Source: Methanothrix sp.
GTDB taxonomy: Archaea; Halobacteriota; Methanosarcinia; Methanotrichales; Methanotrichaceae
Length of the DNA stretch: 36,763 bases
Direction of reading: 5' to 3'
Assembly: GCA_028708055.1 (NCBI GenBank)
Contig: JAQVZT010000001.1
Span: 1-36,763, forward strand
Below, in pieces: positions 14,995 through 23,280 of this stretch. Every line of letters starts with the position of its first letter. Positions within the stretch are counted from its first letter, which is position 1. The notes below the pieces were generated by a model, which made no database searches, was not told the origin of the DNA, and worked only from the letters and a program-made list of their open reading frames with translations. The translations under genes were made by a program, and so were the position numbers.

Positions 14995-15378
14995 ATGGAT
15001 AGAGAGGTAGGAATGTCTGCTGAGGAGGCGCTGGAGTACATAAGGTCGCATCCCGAGGGAGCTTTGCAGAGCGAACTGTGGAAGGTCCTGAAGATCGATT
15101 CCCGAAAATGCTCCCGTATCGTGGCCAAGCTCCTCAAAGATAATCTCATCACCAGAGAGGTGGAGACGGCAGATGGCGTCAGGACCTATCGACTCAGCTG
15201 CACGGTTAAGCCTCGCAGCAGGCGTTTTGATCCGCTGCTGGCTCTCAATGCCTTCGAACCCTGCGCAGGCTGCATCGAAGAGTGCATTCCTGAGCATTGC
15301 GCCAAGCTCAGCGAGTGGATATTCTCTATAGTGATTGGGCCAGATGGCGACATGGATCTGGAAAAGGTCAGGCCCTAA
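14995..15378 (+). CDS. Winged-helix regulator with C-terminal four-cysteine cluster
   Basis: The 127-residue protein has an N-terminal helix-turn-helix of Lrp/MarR style: EEALEYIRSHPEGALQSEL, then KIDSRKCSRIVAKLLKDNLITRE and a wing TADGVRTYRL. The C-terminus has C90-x2-C93-x3-C97-x4-C102, which could hold an FeS cluster or zinc. A redox- or iron-responsive regulator is plausible given the neighbouring NFU gene (inference). The ATG at 14995 begins 2 bases after the LSm stop, and a GTG at 14989 is also possible. A terminator-like hairpin follows. Confidence 0.78.
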   Translation: MDREVGMSAEEALEYIRSHPEGALQSELWKVLKIDSRKCSRIVAKLLKDNLITREVETADGVRTYRLSCTVKPRSRRFDPLLALNAFEPCAGCIEECIPEHCAKLSEWIFSIVIGPDGDMDLEKVRP

Positions 15379-15384
15379 AAAGGG

Positions 15385-15406
15385 AACAAGGGCGCAAGCT
15401 CTTGTT
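15385..15406 (+). terminator. Hairpin terminator after the NFU-LSm-HTH operon
   Basis: A 9-bp stem (AACAAGGGC pairing with GCTCTTGTT, one G-T pair) closed by a GCAA tetraloop is followed by a T-rich stretch. It lies in the gap between convergent operons. Confidence 0.6.
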
Positions 15407-15458
15407 TATTCCATTTTATAACCTCAACATTTCATTATTTTCATAATTTTATTAATTA

Positions 15459-16367
15459 TTATATTGTCCTATCTGGTAGGCACATTTTTTGATACATCAT
15501 GGCATGCATCAGTGGAACATTCAGAGCCCGGGCGATGGCTGACAGCTCCTGAGAGGAAGGCATCTGAACTCTGGCCGGCGGCAGGCACTTGGCATTTCTG
15601 GCATAAACTGCTCCGCCCCTCATCCTGGCGCAGGCAAAGCTTCCCGCATCACCGCCAACTATTATCTCGCCGCCCCGCATCTCCGCGCCCGTGAAGTCGC
15701 CGCATCTTCCAGAGACCACAATTCTGCCTCCCTGCAAGAGGACCCCTGTGTTCTGGCCGGCATCGCCCTCGACCTCAATCAAGCCGGAGCGCATGAGTAT
15801 TCCTGTGCTCATTCCTGCATCGCCTTCCAGATGGATGGTCTTACTGGTGGGATTTCTCGCTCCCAGGGTATCCCTTAAAATGCCGTCGCAGATGGTCAGG
15901 CCACTCTCAAGAGCGACGTTCGGCTCCAGGATGGCGAGGCCCTTTTCCATCGACTCGGTAGCGGATACGAACTTCCGGTAGCCTGTCATATCTGACTGCA
16001 CAGATACGACGTTTCCCAGCGGAGACTTTATCTCACCAGATACATAGATGGCACCGCGCATCATGGAGATGCCCATGTGGCTTCCCACGTCGCCGTCCAC
16101 GATAATCTTGCCAGTATCATCAACCGGCTCGCCGTTTCCTCCCAGCCGCATCAGATCCACGCCCAGGCTCGAGCCCAGGCGGCTGCCTGCGTCTCCCGAG
16201 ATCCTGACCGTCTCACCCTGGCGGAGGGCCTGAACCATTCTGCGAAAGCTTACGCCGCTTACCGTCTGATCCATGTCGAGCCTTGAGCCCTTGTGCTGCC
16301 AGAAAAAGTCAAAGGTAAAGTCACAAAGGCATTTCTCTCCCGAGGCATTGATTTGCAGCATTGGCAT
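15459..16367 (-). CDS. GXGXG-repeat beta-helix protein (glutamate synthase domain-3 / FwdC-like)
   Basis: The 302-residue protein contains successive G-D-x-G-x-x-x-G repeats at about 58-69, 92-99, 182-189, 201-208, 221-227 and 239-243, the right-handed beta-helix of the GXGXG family. It is shared by the C-terminal domain of glutamate synthase and the C subunit of formylmethanofuran dehydrogenase. No catalytic residues are expected. The domain usually forms an interface or channel. The open frame extends far upstream into DUF373, but the ATG at 16367 overlaps that gene's stop (TGATG) and family similarity starts after it. Whether it serves a glutamate synthase here is unknown. Confidence 0.82.
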   Translation of the reverse strand: MPMLQINASGEKCLCDFTFDFFWQHKGSRLDMDQTVSGVSFRRMVQALRQGETVRISGDAGSRLGSSLGVDLMRLGGNGEPVDDTGKIIVDGDVGSHMGISMMRGAIYVSGEIKSPLGNVVSVQSDMTGYRKFVSATESMEKGLAILEPNVALESGLTICDGILRDTLGARNPTSKTIHLEGDAGMSTGILMRSGLIEVEGDAGQNTGVLLQGGRIVVSGRCGDFTGAEMRGGEIIVGGDAGSFACARMRGGAVYARNAKCLPPARVQMPSSQELSAIARALNVPLMHAMMYQKMCLPDRTI

Positions 16368-17470
16368 CACTTGACAAGCTGCTCGGAAGCATCTCCAGCG
16401 ATGCGCTTGGAGATATTGACTCCTATTACGGTTATTAGGATGGCGACTATCGCCGATATGGCCAGATACTGCACCGATTCCACCATACCTATGCCGAATT
16501 TCAGATCGGAGTTGCTGGCCAGGATGAAGCCTGTTGCCGACCAGATGATAAGACCTGTCGCTAGCAGGAAGAAGAGGTAAGAAATGGTGCGGGCATCTCT
16601 CAATCCTTCCAGGTACATGTCCATTATCTTGCCCAGATCCACGCACAGGGCGGCGACGACATACCACCAGATGCTCTCATGAAGGTAAATCATCACCAAG
16701 ATGAAGATTCCGGGCGATATTGGTTCATTATAATACTGCCAGGAATAGGCAAAACCCCTCACCGTAGCGATGACCACCAGCATGGCCGCCAGAATATAGG
16801 TAATGAATGCGATCTTTCCGGCATAAAGGGATTTTCTCAGGGTCTGCTTGGCCTCCTCCATGGAGTCGTCCAGCCCCAGGCCCCGAAACAGAAGATACAG
16901 GCCCACCGCTCCGGTGATTGCCACCACAGCGCCGTTGGGATAGCCGAGCAGGCTGAAGATGGCAAACATCAGCAGAGCTAGAGCAGGTGGAATGAAGACC
17001 GTATGGCTGATTTTGGGATCATTGAAGACCTGTTTGAGAAGATAGTAAGTGCTCTCCAGGTTTGGACTCTGTTTGATCAGCACCCGGCGCACTCCGTCAA
17101 CTCTGACGCGAGAATGGATAATGGGAAGAATTGCCTCGTCCTCGGCTCCGTCCGAGACCACAATCACTCCCGAGGGATGCAGACGCTCCAGCAAAATTTC
17201 CAGCTCTGCGGCAAGCTTGCTGTCCGAGACCAATCCTACCTTCAGGTCCCCAGCCAGGGAGGCGATCTCCACAGTCTTGCCGGCAAGCGCAAGCTCGTCA
17301 TATACCTTTATGCCTCCGAAGATGGTATTGACATCCGAATCCTCCGGGTCGGCCATGCCGAGCTTTAAAGCAGCATCGATATTGGCCTGCCTGCCTACAA
17401 CCGGACTTACGACTCCGCCCTTGCGGCCCAGATCGTTGTCGCGGTCAATACAGAGCACCAGGACATCCAT
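16367..17470 (-). CDS. DUF373 family membrane protein
   Basis: The 367-residue protein belongs to the archaeal DUF373 family. A soluble N-terminal domain (about 1-150, starting MDVLVLCIDRDNDLGRKGG and including VVVSDGAEDEAILPI) precedes about six membrane segments between roughly 160 and 355. Function is unknown. The family is widespread in methanogens. It is followed with a one-base overlap by the GXGXG gene, so the pair is co-translated. Confidence 0.88.
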   Translation of the reverse strand: MDVLVLCIDRDNDLGRKGGVVSPVVGRQANIDAALKLGMADPEDSDVNTIFGGIKVYDELALAGKTVEIASLAGDLKVGLVSDSKLAAELEILLERLHPSGVIVVSDGAEDEAILPIIHSRVRVDGVRRVLIKQSPNLESTYYLLKQVFNDPKISHTVFIPPALALLMFAIFSLLGYPNGAVVAITGAVGLYLLFRGLGLDDSMEEAKQTLRKSLYAGKIAFITYILAAMLVVIATVRGFAYSWQYYNEPISPGIFILVMIYLHESIWWYVVAALCVDLGKIMDMYLEGLRDARTISYLFFLLATGLIIWSATGFILASNSDLKFGIGMVESVQYLAISAIVAILITVIGVNISKRIAGDASEQLVK

Positions 17471-17519
17471 AGGTTACTATTTGAAAAGATTGTACTTAAA
17501 GGATTCTGTAGTGAGAAGA

Positions 17520-17526
17520 TATATAT
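17520..17526 (+). promoter_or_regulatory. TATA-like box of the exported SCP2-like gene
   Basis: TATATAT is centred about 27 bases before ATG 17550, which predicts a leaderless transcript beginning at or next to the start codon. Confidence 0.5.
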
Positions 17527-17549
17527 CTGATCCAATCGAATCATACATT

Positions 17550-18032
17550 ATGCGGATATCTCCTGGAAGACAAACTATCCTCACACTGGCGGTGCTGACG
17601 ATGCTCTGCATCTCCTTCGCAGATGCATTTTCATTGGATATGCCCACCACGCAAAAATATGCAGATACGTATAATAAACAGATCGAGAATGTACCCTCAG
17701 TTTTAAAGAGCTTGATCGGCAGCGAGAAGGTCAATATAATCGTAACCAGAGAAGATGGCAGCAATTTTCAAGTAGGCATGGACATAGTGAGCGCAAGGAT
17801 CGAGAGGACCGTTGAGGGCGGCATCAGCGACCCCACAATTGTAATAACCACCACACAGAGCGCTCTGGGCGAGGTAATAAAATCGACGGATCGGATAGCC
17901 GCATTTAAGAGTCAGACAGACGCAGGCCAGATTCGCTTTGAAGGGAAGAGCTGGCTGGCAAACGCCAAGATCAAGGCCCTTCTTTCCAGCACCAGCTTCC
18001 TGCAGTTCTGCTACGGCCTGTTCTTCAGCTAA
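17550..18032 (+). CDS. Exported SCP2-like small protein
   Basis: The 160-residue protein has an N-terminal signal-like segment (RQTILTLAVLTMLCISFADA) and a domain resembling sterol-carrier-2-like folds: INIIVTREDG-type strands, GGISDPTIVITTTQSAL, STDRIAAFKS and GQIRFEGKSW. Proteins of this shape bind hydrophobic ligands. The role here is unknown. The frame is open further upstream, but only this ATG sits at the right distance from the TATA box and begins a signal peptide. It is divergent from DUF373. Confidence 0.7.
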   Translation: MRISPGRQTILTLAVLTMLCISFADAFSLDMPTTQKYADTYNKQIENVPSVLKSLIGSEKVNIIVTREDGSNFQVGMDIVSARIERTVEGGISDPTIVITTTQSALGEVIKSTDRIAAFKSQTDAGQIRFEGKSWLANAKIKALLSSTSFLQFCYGLFFS

Positions 18033-18158
18033 TGGGAGAGACTGATGGCCAGGAAGTTCCTTCCCATTTTTGCCTGCTCGTCTAATCATCATAGTTTGAT
18101 TATAAACAAATCAAGTTTATCTTTACAATAGAAAGTAATATAGTCTCATTTGCCCAAT

Positions 18159-19295
18159 ATGTCAAGCGAAATGTATGATCTGATCATTGCTGGTGCCGGA
18201 CCGGCCGGAGCGACGGCTGCGAGAGCTGCGGCATTGCAGGGTTTGGATACGCTCATCCTGGAAAAGCAGACATTTCCCAGGTACAAGCCATGCGGTGGCG
18301 CTCTCTCCAGCAAAGCGACTGCAATGCTGGATTTTTCGCTTCCCGGCAGCATTTGCGAGAGGGCCATAACTGGAGCGCGTGTTCATTTTAAGGATAGAGT
18401 ACTGGAGAAGCACAAGGGGTACAAACTCACCACTTTGATAGACCGCTCTCGATTCGATGACCTCCTCCTGCAAAAGGCAGAGGTGGCTGGAGCCGAAAAA
18501 GAAACCCAGAAGGTCATGGACTACTCGGAAAAGGACGGTTTCGTCTCGGTTAAGACCGATAAAGGAACTTACCAGAGCAGATTTCTGGTGATCGCCACCG
18601 GGTGCCAGGATGGGCTGAGGAGCCGAATCCGTGGCCGGGATGGCAGAGACTGTATGGGAATATGCCTTGTCTCCGATGTCAAAGAAGATGACGAGAAGAT
18701 AAGAGCGCGCCTGGCTGACACACTGGACATTCACTTCGGTGTGGCAGAGGGCGGATATGGGTGGATCTTTCCTCATCGGGGATACTATTCGGTGGGCATA
18801 GGTGGCATCTCATCTCGCCTGCATCATCCACGCCGGGCCATGTTGCAGTTTCTCAGGAAAAATGGTTTTTCTGAGAGGCAGGAGCTTCACGGCCACCAGA
18901 TACCTCAGGGTGGCAATAATAGACGATCCGCCCTGGGCAGGGTCCTTCTGGCCGGAGACGCCGCCGGGTTTGTGGATGCATTCACCGGAGAGGGCATCTA
19001 CTATGCACTCGCCTCTGGCAGGATAGCCGCCCAGGTGATTGGAGACGCATCAGCTCAGGAAGCTGATCAGGTCTACGAGAGGAGATGTGAGAAGGAATTC
19101 GGCGCAGAGCTGAGGTATGCCCTGTTCTTTTCCAAAATGATGCACCGCTATCCGGAAACATTTCTGCGCATCCTGGCCTGCCAGGAAGATGTTCTGGATA
19201 GATACATTGAGATTGCTGCCGCCAGGATATCTTACAGGGATTTTATGCGCTGGCTGATTCCCCGGCTTCCCATCAACCTGCTGCGGACTCTGTAA
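18159..19295 (+). CDS. Geranylgeranyl reductase family FAD-dependent oxidoreductase
   Basis: The 378-residue flavoprotein has the FAD-binding GAGPAG motif near the N-terminus, the PRYKPCGGALS motif, and the second FAD motif GDAAGFVDAFTGEGIYYA. These define the geranylgeranyl reductase family that saturates archaeal isoprenoid chains, in lipids or quinone-like carriers such as methanophenazine. Which substrate is used cannot be decided. ATG 18159 is used. A TTG at 18150 and an ATG at 18171 are alternatives. Confidence 0.9.
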   Translation: MSSEMYDLIIAGAGPAGATAARAAALQGLDTLILEKQTFPRYKPCGGALSSKATAMLDFSLPGSICERAITGARVHFKDRVLEKHKGYKLTTLIDRSRFDDLLLQKAEVAGAEKETQKVMDYSEKDGFVSVKTDKGTYQSRFLVIATGCQDGLRSRIRGRDGRDCMGICLVSDVKEDDEKIRARLADTLDIHFGVAEGGYGWIFPHRGYYSVGIGGISSRLHHPRRAMLQFLRKNGFSERQELHGHQIPQGGNNRRSALGRVLLAGDAAGFVDAFTGEGIYYALASGRIAAQVIGDASAQEADQVYERRCEKEFGAELRYALFFSKMMHRYPETFLRILACQEDVLDRYIEIAAARISYRDFMRWLIPRLPINLLRTL

Positions 19296-19380
19296 TCAGG
19301 GAAAATATCTGGGAAAGGGTCCGGGAAAAATCAAGGAAATATTCAGGGAGAAATTCAAGAAGAAATCCGGGAGAAATCAG
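19296..19380. repeat. Purine-rich imperfect tandem repeat
   Basis: Between the reductase stop and the glnK stop, a unit close to TCAGGGAGAAAT recurs about six times with variation, giving a strand almost wholly of A and G. It is non-coding on the plus strand. Slippage-generated sequence or a triplex-like terminator region are possible. Confidence 0.5.
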
Positions 19381-19391
19381 GAAAAAGAGGT

Positions 19392-19721
19392 TCAGGTGAA
19401 GACCTCTCCCGTCCTCACCTTGCCGGACTTTTCAACCGGGGAGACGAAGATTCTGCCGTCCCCGAACTTTCCTGTCCGCCCGGCATCGCAGATGGTCTTC
19501 ATGACCGTCTCGGTCTCATTGTCTGCTACATACAGTTCCAGCTTGAGCTTGGGAAGCAGATCCACCTCCATGGTTCCGCCTCGGTATTGCAGCTTGATGC
19601 CCTTCTGCTCGCCCCGGCCCAGAACCTCAATTACAGTCATAGCGATAACGCCCTTCTCTTCCAGGGCCTTCTTAATCTGCTCCAGCCTCTCCGGCCGCAC
19701 TATGGCTTCGATCTTTTTCAT
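19392..19721 (-). CDS. glnK: P-II nitrogen regulatory protein GlnK
   Basis: The 109-residue P-II protein starts MKKIEAIVRP. It has the KGIKLQYRGG T-loop region, the VLGRGEQKG segment and the C-terminal GDGRIFVSPVEKSGKVRTGE signature. It senses 2-oxoglutarate and ATP/ADP and blocks the ammonium channel. Position 51, the Tyr uridylylated in enterobacteria, is Met, so control by uridylylation is excluded and effector binding alone is expected. It follows amt by 33 bases in the classic amt-glnK pair. Confidence 0.95.
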   Translation of the reverse strand: MKKIEAIVRPERLEQIKKALEEKGVIAMTVIEVLGRGEQKGIKLQYRGGTMEVDLLPKLKLELYVADNETETVMKTICDAGRTGKFGDGRIFVSPVEKSGKVRTGEVFT

Positions 19722-19754
19722 TTTAATTCACCGCTTTGGCGCCTTTCAGGCAAT

Positions 19755-20969
19755 TCACGCATAGGCCTTCTCGCCGTGCTGGGAGATATCAAGGCCAACG
19801 TATTCCTCCTCCTCTGTGACCCTCAAACCCATCACCTGGTCAACGATCCTGGCCAGGATGTAGGTCATGACGAAGGCATAGACAACTGATGCACCGGCAG
19901 CCATTATCTGTACCGCGAATTGATTAAAGTTGCCGTAGATCAGGCCGGTATAGCTGTTGACTGAGGCGGTGGCGAATATGCCCGTGGCAATCGCTCCCCA
20001 GAGGCCGCCCATGCCGTGAACCGCCCAGGCATCGCAGCTCTCGTCCAGGCCGCGACCGACGCGGTAGAGCAGGGCCATGTAGCAGAGCACACCAGCGACA
20101 GCGCCTATGGCGATAGCCCCGGTGACATCAACATATCCTGCGGCAGGCGTTATGGCCACCAGACCCGCTATTCCGCCGCTCACCATTCCCAGAGCGCTGG
20201 GCTTTCCTTTCAGCCAGCTGGCCAAAAGCCAGGTGAGTGCTCCGGCAGCAGCCGAGGTGTTGGTGACCAGCAGCGCGGAAGCGGCAAGGCTGTTGGCCCC
20301 GAGGGCGGAGCCGGCGTTGAAGCCGAACCAGCCGAACCAGAGCAGTCCGGCGCCGATCATGGCCATGGGAATGTTATGGGGCTCCATGATGTATGAGCCG
20401 TAGCCGATTCTTTTTCCTATGACCAAGGCAATGGCCAGAGCGGAAAAGCCGGAGCTTATGTGCACCACAGTTCCACCGGCAAAGTCCAGAGCACCCATCT
20501 GGGCCATCCAGCCGCCAGCCCAGACCCAGTGAGCCAGAGGATCATAGACCAGAGTGGTCCAGAGCAGAGCCAGCACAATGAATGAGCTGAGCCGGATCCT
20601 TTCTGCAACGGCTGAGGTGAGGATGGCTAGCGTCACAGCAGCAAAGACCAGCTGGAATGCCACATAGATCAGGTGGGGAATATTTCCGGCCAGAGGCGCT
20701 TCGCCCAATCCCACGCCGCTCAATGCAAAGTAGTTCAGCCCGCCGATGATCCCGGATATATCTGAGCCGAAGGCCAGGCTGTAGCCGAACAGCACCCATT
20801 GGATGCTGGCGATGGCAAAAGCCAGGAAGGACAGACCGATCATCGAGACGACGGTCTTGCTGCGCACCAAGCCGCCATAGAATAAACCTACACCTGGCGT
20901 CATGAGCATGACCATGGCTGTTGAAACCAGAACCCAGGCTGTGTCTCCACTATTAATCTCCAACTGCAT
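19755..20969 (-). CDS. amt: Ammonium transporter Amt
   Basis: The 404-residue polytopic Amt/Mep/Rh channel starts with an N-terminal periplasmic-side segment (SGDTAWVLVSTAMVMLMTPGVGLFYGGLVR). It carries both pore histidine regions, GGTVVHISSGFSAL and DAWAVHGMGGLWGAIATGIF. ATG 20969 is chosen with GAGGGTG just upstream. A TTG at 20978 is in frame but would sit at the predicted transcription start given the TATA-like box at 20998-21006. It passes ammonium at low external supply and is gated by GlnK. Confidence 0.95.
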   Translation of the reverse strand: MQLEINSGDTAWVLVSTAMVMLMTPGVGLFYGGLVRSKTVVSMIGLSFLAFAIASIQWVLFGYSLAFGSDISGIIGGLNYFALSGVGLGEAPLAGNIPHLIYVAFQLVFAAVTLAILTSAVAERIRLSSFIVLALLWTTLVYDPLAHWVWAGGWMAQMGALDFAGGTVVHISSGFSALAIALVIGKRIGYGSYIMEPHNIPMAMIGAGLLWFGWFGFNAGSALGANSLAASALLVTNTSAAAGALTWLLASWLKGKPSALGMVSGGIAGLVAITPAAGYVDVTGAIAIGAVAGVLCYMALLYRVGRGLDESCDAWAVHGMGGLWGAIATGIFATASVNSYTGLIYGNFNQFAVQIMAAGASVVYAFVMTYILARIVDQVMGLRVTEEEEYVGLDISQHGEKAYA

Positions 20970-20997
20970 CACCCTCAATAAATTGTATAGCTTAACC

Positions 20998-21006
20998 TAT
21001 TTAATT
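20998..21006 (-). promoter_or_regulatory. TATA-like box of amt-glnK
   Basis: The minus strand reads TTAAATA about 31 bases before ATG 20969, fitting a transcription start near 20976 and a short leader. No GGAA-N6-TTCC operator of the NrpR type was seen nearby. Confidence 0.45.
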
Positions 21007-21508
21007 TTTGTATTAATTCAATGGCCTGTGCAAAGATCCATCCGCACATTGCTAGGAGAACCCTATTCAAGGCAGTTAAAAGGGTATTTAATCGAAAATC
21101 AGAATCCCTCAGATCTATTCATATCCATTCATAACCAGAAAAGCCTGCAATCACCTGCTATATGATTTTAAATCTGAATATATTTTTGAGAACATTTCCT
21201 AAAGTCACATAAAACAGCGACCCTTATATGAATGAATGACCCAGAGAACTACAAATAATAATTATGATATTAATATAGTTATCTTTTTAAATCAGTTGAC
21301 AATAGCCTTGGAGAAATGCTGCAAAGAGAAATAGAAAACAGTGGACTGGGGATCAGTGAACTGGAAAGCTGAGAGCTGAAATGAATATCGCTGGAGTGAA
21401 TGGAACTGGAACAGAGCAAAATGAAACGGGATGAAAAATGCCCGCGAAATTGCAGCCGGCTTTGCATAAGGCAGGCGGAGGTCGGCGCTCTGGACGATCC
21501 GGAGAATG
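21007..21508. other. AT-rich non-coding gap between amt promoter and modC end
   Basis: About 500 bases show no supported gene on either strand. The left half is AT-rich. The right half (about 21300-21440) is purine-rich, with recurring short GGAACTGGAA/GCTGGAGTGAA-like words. The short frames here have repetitive composition (mostly Ser and Leu) and no ribosome sites. Confidence 0.5.
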
Positions 21509-22216
21509 CTATCTCTCGCCGTCCGGGTCCTCGCCCAGGCCCCAGCTCAAAACATCTTCTGCGCTGGCATGCTGAGCGATCTTTCCCTGCTCCAGAAGGC
21601 AGGCCTGATCTCCCATGCTGGCCACATCTCTCAGGTCATGAGTCACAATGATGCAGGGGACAGCGCAGGCGCGAATTGTCTCCCTCAGCTCCCGCCTCAT
21701 GGTGGCCTGTTTTCGTACGTCCAGGGCGGAAAGAGGCTCATCCAGCAGAAGGAGGCGGGGCTCGATGATAAGCGCTCTTGCCAGTGCCGCTCTCTGCTTC
21801 TGGCCGCCGGAAACGTTCGCCGCTTTTGCTGCTCTTATCTCCCAGAGCCCTGCCGCCTCTAATTTCTCCTTCACCAGAATTTTGATCTCGGCTGCGGCCA
21901 ATCTGCGGGTGCGCAGTCCGAATGCCACATTGTCGTAGATGCTCATGTGAGGAAAGAGGGCATAGCTTTGAAAGACATATCCGATGCCCCTGAATTCCGG
22001 CGGAACGTTTATCCCATCCTCCGAATCAAAGAGCTCTCTCCCGTCCAGCGCGATCCTTCCGCTGTCGGGATCATCAAGGCCGGCCACTAAGTTAAGCAGG
22101 GTGGTTTTGCCGCAGCCGTTGTCGCCTACCAGCATGAGCGTCTGGCCTCTCGCGACATCCAGCTTAACTGCTAAATCGAAATCTCTGAGCCGCTTTTTAA
22201 TGTTGATCTCTAGCAT
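21509..22216 (-). CDS. modC: Molybdate ABC transporter ATP-binding protein
   Basis: The 235-residue ABC ATPase has Walker A GDNGCGKTT (31-39), Q-loop Q83, the SGGQ signature at 136-139, and Walker B LLLLDEP (155-161). The CysA/ModC-like order and the adjoining ModB-like permease support molybdate, or tungstate, uptake. It lacks the C-terminal TOBE/MopI domain of long ModC proteins. Its start overlaps the modB end by 7 bases. It lies downstream of nif genes in the same orientation, consistent with supplying Mo for nitrogenase. Confidence 0.88.
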   Translation of the reverse strand: MLEINIKKRLRDFDLAVKLDVARGQTLMLVGDNGCGKTTLLNLVAGLDDPDSGRIALDGRELFDSEDGINVPPEFRGIGYVFQSYALFPHMSIYDNVAFGLRTRRLAAAEIKILVKEKLEAAGLWEIRAAKAANVSGGQKQRAALARALIIEPRLLLLDEPLSALDVRKQATMRRELRETIRACAVPCIIVTHDLRDVASMGDQACLLEQGKIAQHASAEDVLSWGLGEDPDGER

Positions 22217-23094
22217 CTCCTGGTAACCCTCCTGGTCATGGTTCTCACCAGAATTATGACCATAAATGAGATGGCCACCAGTATTATGGACAGACAGAGA
22301 GAGACGTCTAAGTCTCCCTGCATGGCAGTGTAGATGGCCAGAGGCATGGTCTGGGTGCGGCCCTGAAAGTTTCCGGCAAACATGATGGTAGCTCCGAATT
22401 CGCCCAGTGAGCGGGCGAAAGCCATGATGGCTCCGGAGATCAGGCCGTTCATGGCGATGGGCAGAATGACATGAAAAAAAGCATAGACCCGGCCGGCACC
22501 CAAGGTGCGGGCCGCGTTTTCAAAGGATATGTCCACGTCTTCAAAGCTCGTCCTTGCCTGGCGGATGTAAAACGGCGATGAGACGAAGACCTGGGCCATT
22601 ATCACCGCCAGGGTGGTGAAAGCGATGCTGATTCCAAAGGCATTCAGGTAGTGGCCCACGATCCCCATCCTTCCAAAGGCCATAAGCAGGGCAATTCCGG
22701 CCACCGCGGGCGGCATGATAACCGGCAGGTCGATTAATGAGTCTGCTACCTCTTTGCCGAAGTAGTGAAAACGGGCGCTGACGTAGGCTATCGGCGTTCC
22801 AAAGATAACCACAACCGTTGTGGTCAGGGCCGATGTTGTCAGGCTGAGCCGGAGAGCATCCAGCGCCATAGGATCGCGCAGTGATTGCAGTGTCGTCTCC
22901 AGTGGGCTCTTTAAAAATAGGGCGATCACCGGCAGAGCTATGAAGGACATGGCAATGATCAGCAGGACGGCAATGCCTGCCTTCAGAGAAGCCCTCGCCA
23001 GGCGGTTTGAGATGCCGATGAACTCATGATCCCGGTTTGCCGTCTCGCGCTCAGTGATCAATTCCGTTTGATTGCAGGCCATTTCGTGAGGCAT
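22210..23094 (-). CDS. modB: Molybdate ABC transporter permease
   Basis: The 294-residue permease has an N-terminal cytoplasmic stretch of about 35 residues and then six membrane spans. It has the inner-membrane ABC permease EAA-like loop (EDVDISFENAARTLGAGRVYAFFHVILP) and the FARSLGEFGATIMFAGN segment typical of molybdate/tungstate permeases. No solute-binding protein gene (modA/wtpA) is next to it in the window. A start later than 23094, before the first span, is possible. Confidence 0.88.
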   Translation of the reverse strand: MPHEMACNQTELITERETANRDHEFIGISNRLARASLKAGIAVLLIIAMSFIALPVIALFLKSPLETTLQSLRDPMALDALRLSLTTSALTTTVVVIFGTPIAYVSARFHYFGKEVADSLIDLPVIMPPAVAGIALLMAFGRMGIVGHYLNAFGISIAFTTLAVIMAQVFVSSPFYIRQARTSFEDVDISFENAARTLGAGRVYAFFHVILPIAMNGLISGAIMAFARSLGEFGATIMFAGNFQGRTQTMPLAIYTAMQGDLDVSLCLSIILVAISFMVIILVRTMTRRVTRRC

Positions 23095-23280
23095 TCTTAA
23101 GGCATACTCCTCTGGATAATGATCTAGCCGCGATACATCTGCATAAAGCTTTGGACCTGGGCATTGAGCATCGCTCTTTTCAGGATCACATTTTTGCCTG
23201 CGTTCCCATAAAGAGCTTACGGATCAGGCTGCAACTTTACCGACCGGTTTGTGAAGTGATGCCATAGCCTCCAATCAGGA
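23095..23280 (-). other. Gap with a stop-interrupted reading frame
   Basis: The region where modA would usually sit holds only 186 bases. In one leftward frame it reads like coding sequence (DWRLWHHFTNRSVKL, then NAGKNVILKRAMLNAQVQSF) but is interrupted by TAA and TAG. It may be a decayed gene end or chance. I recognise no family. Confidence 0.3.

Noticed and set aside
21279..21467. 62-residue leftward Ser/Leu-rich frame before modC
   Set aside because: It comes from a purine-rich repetitive stretch and has no ribosome site.
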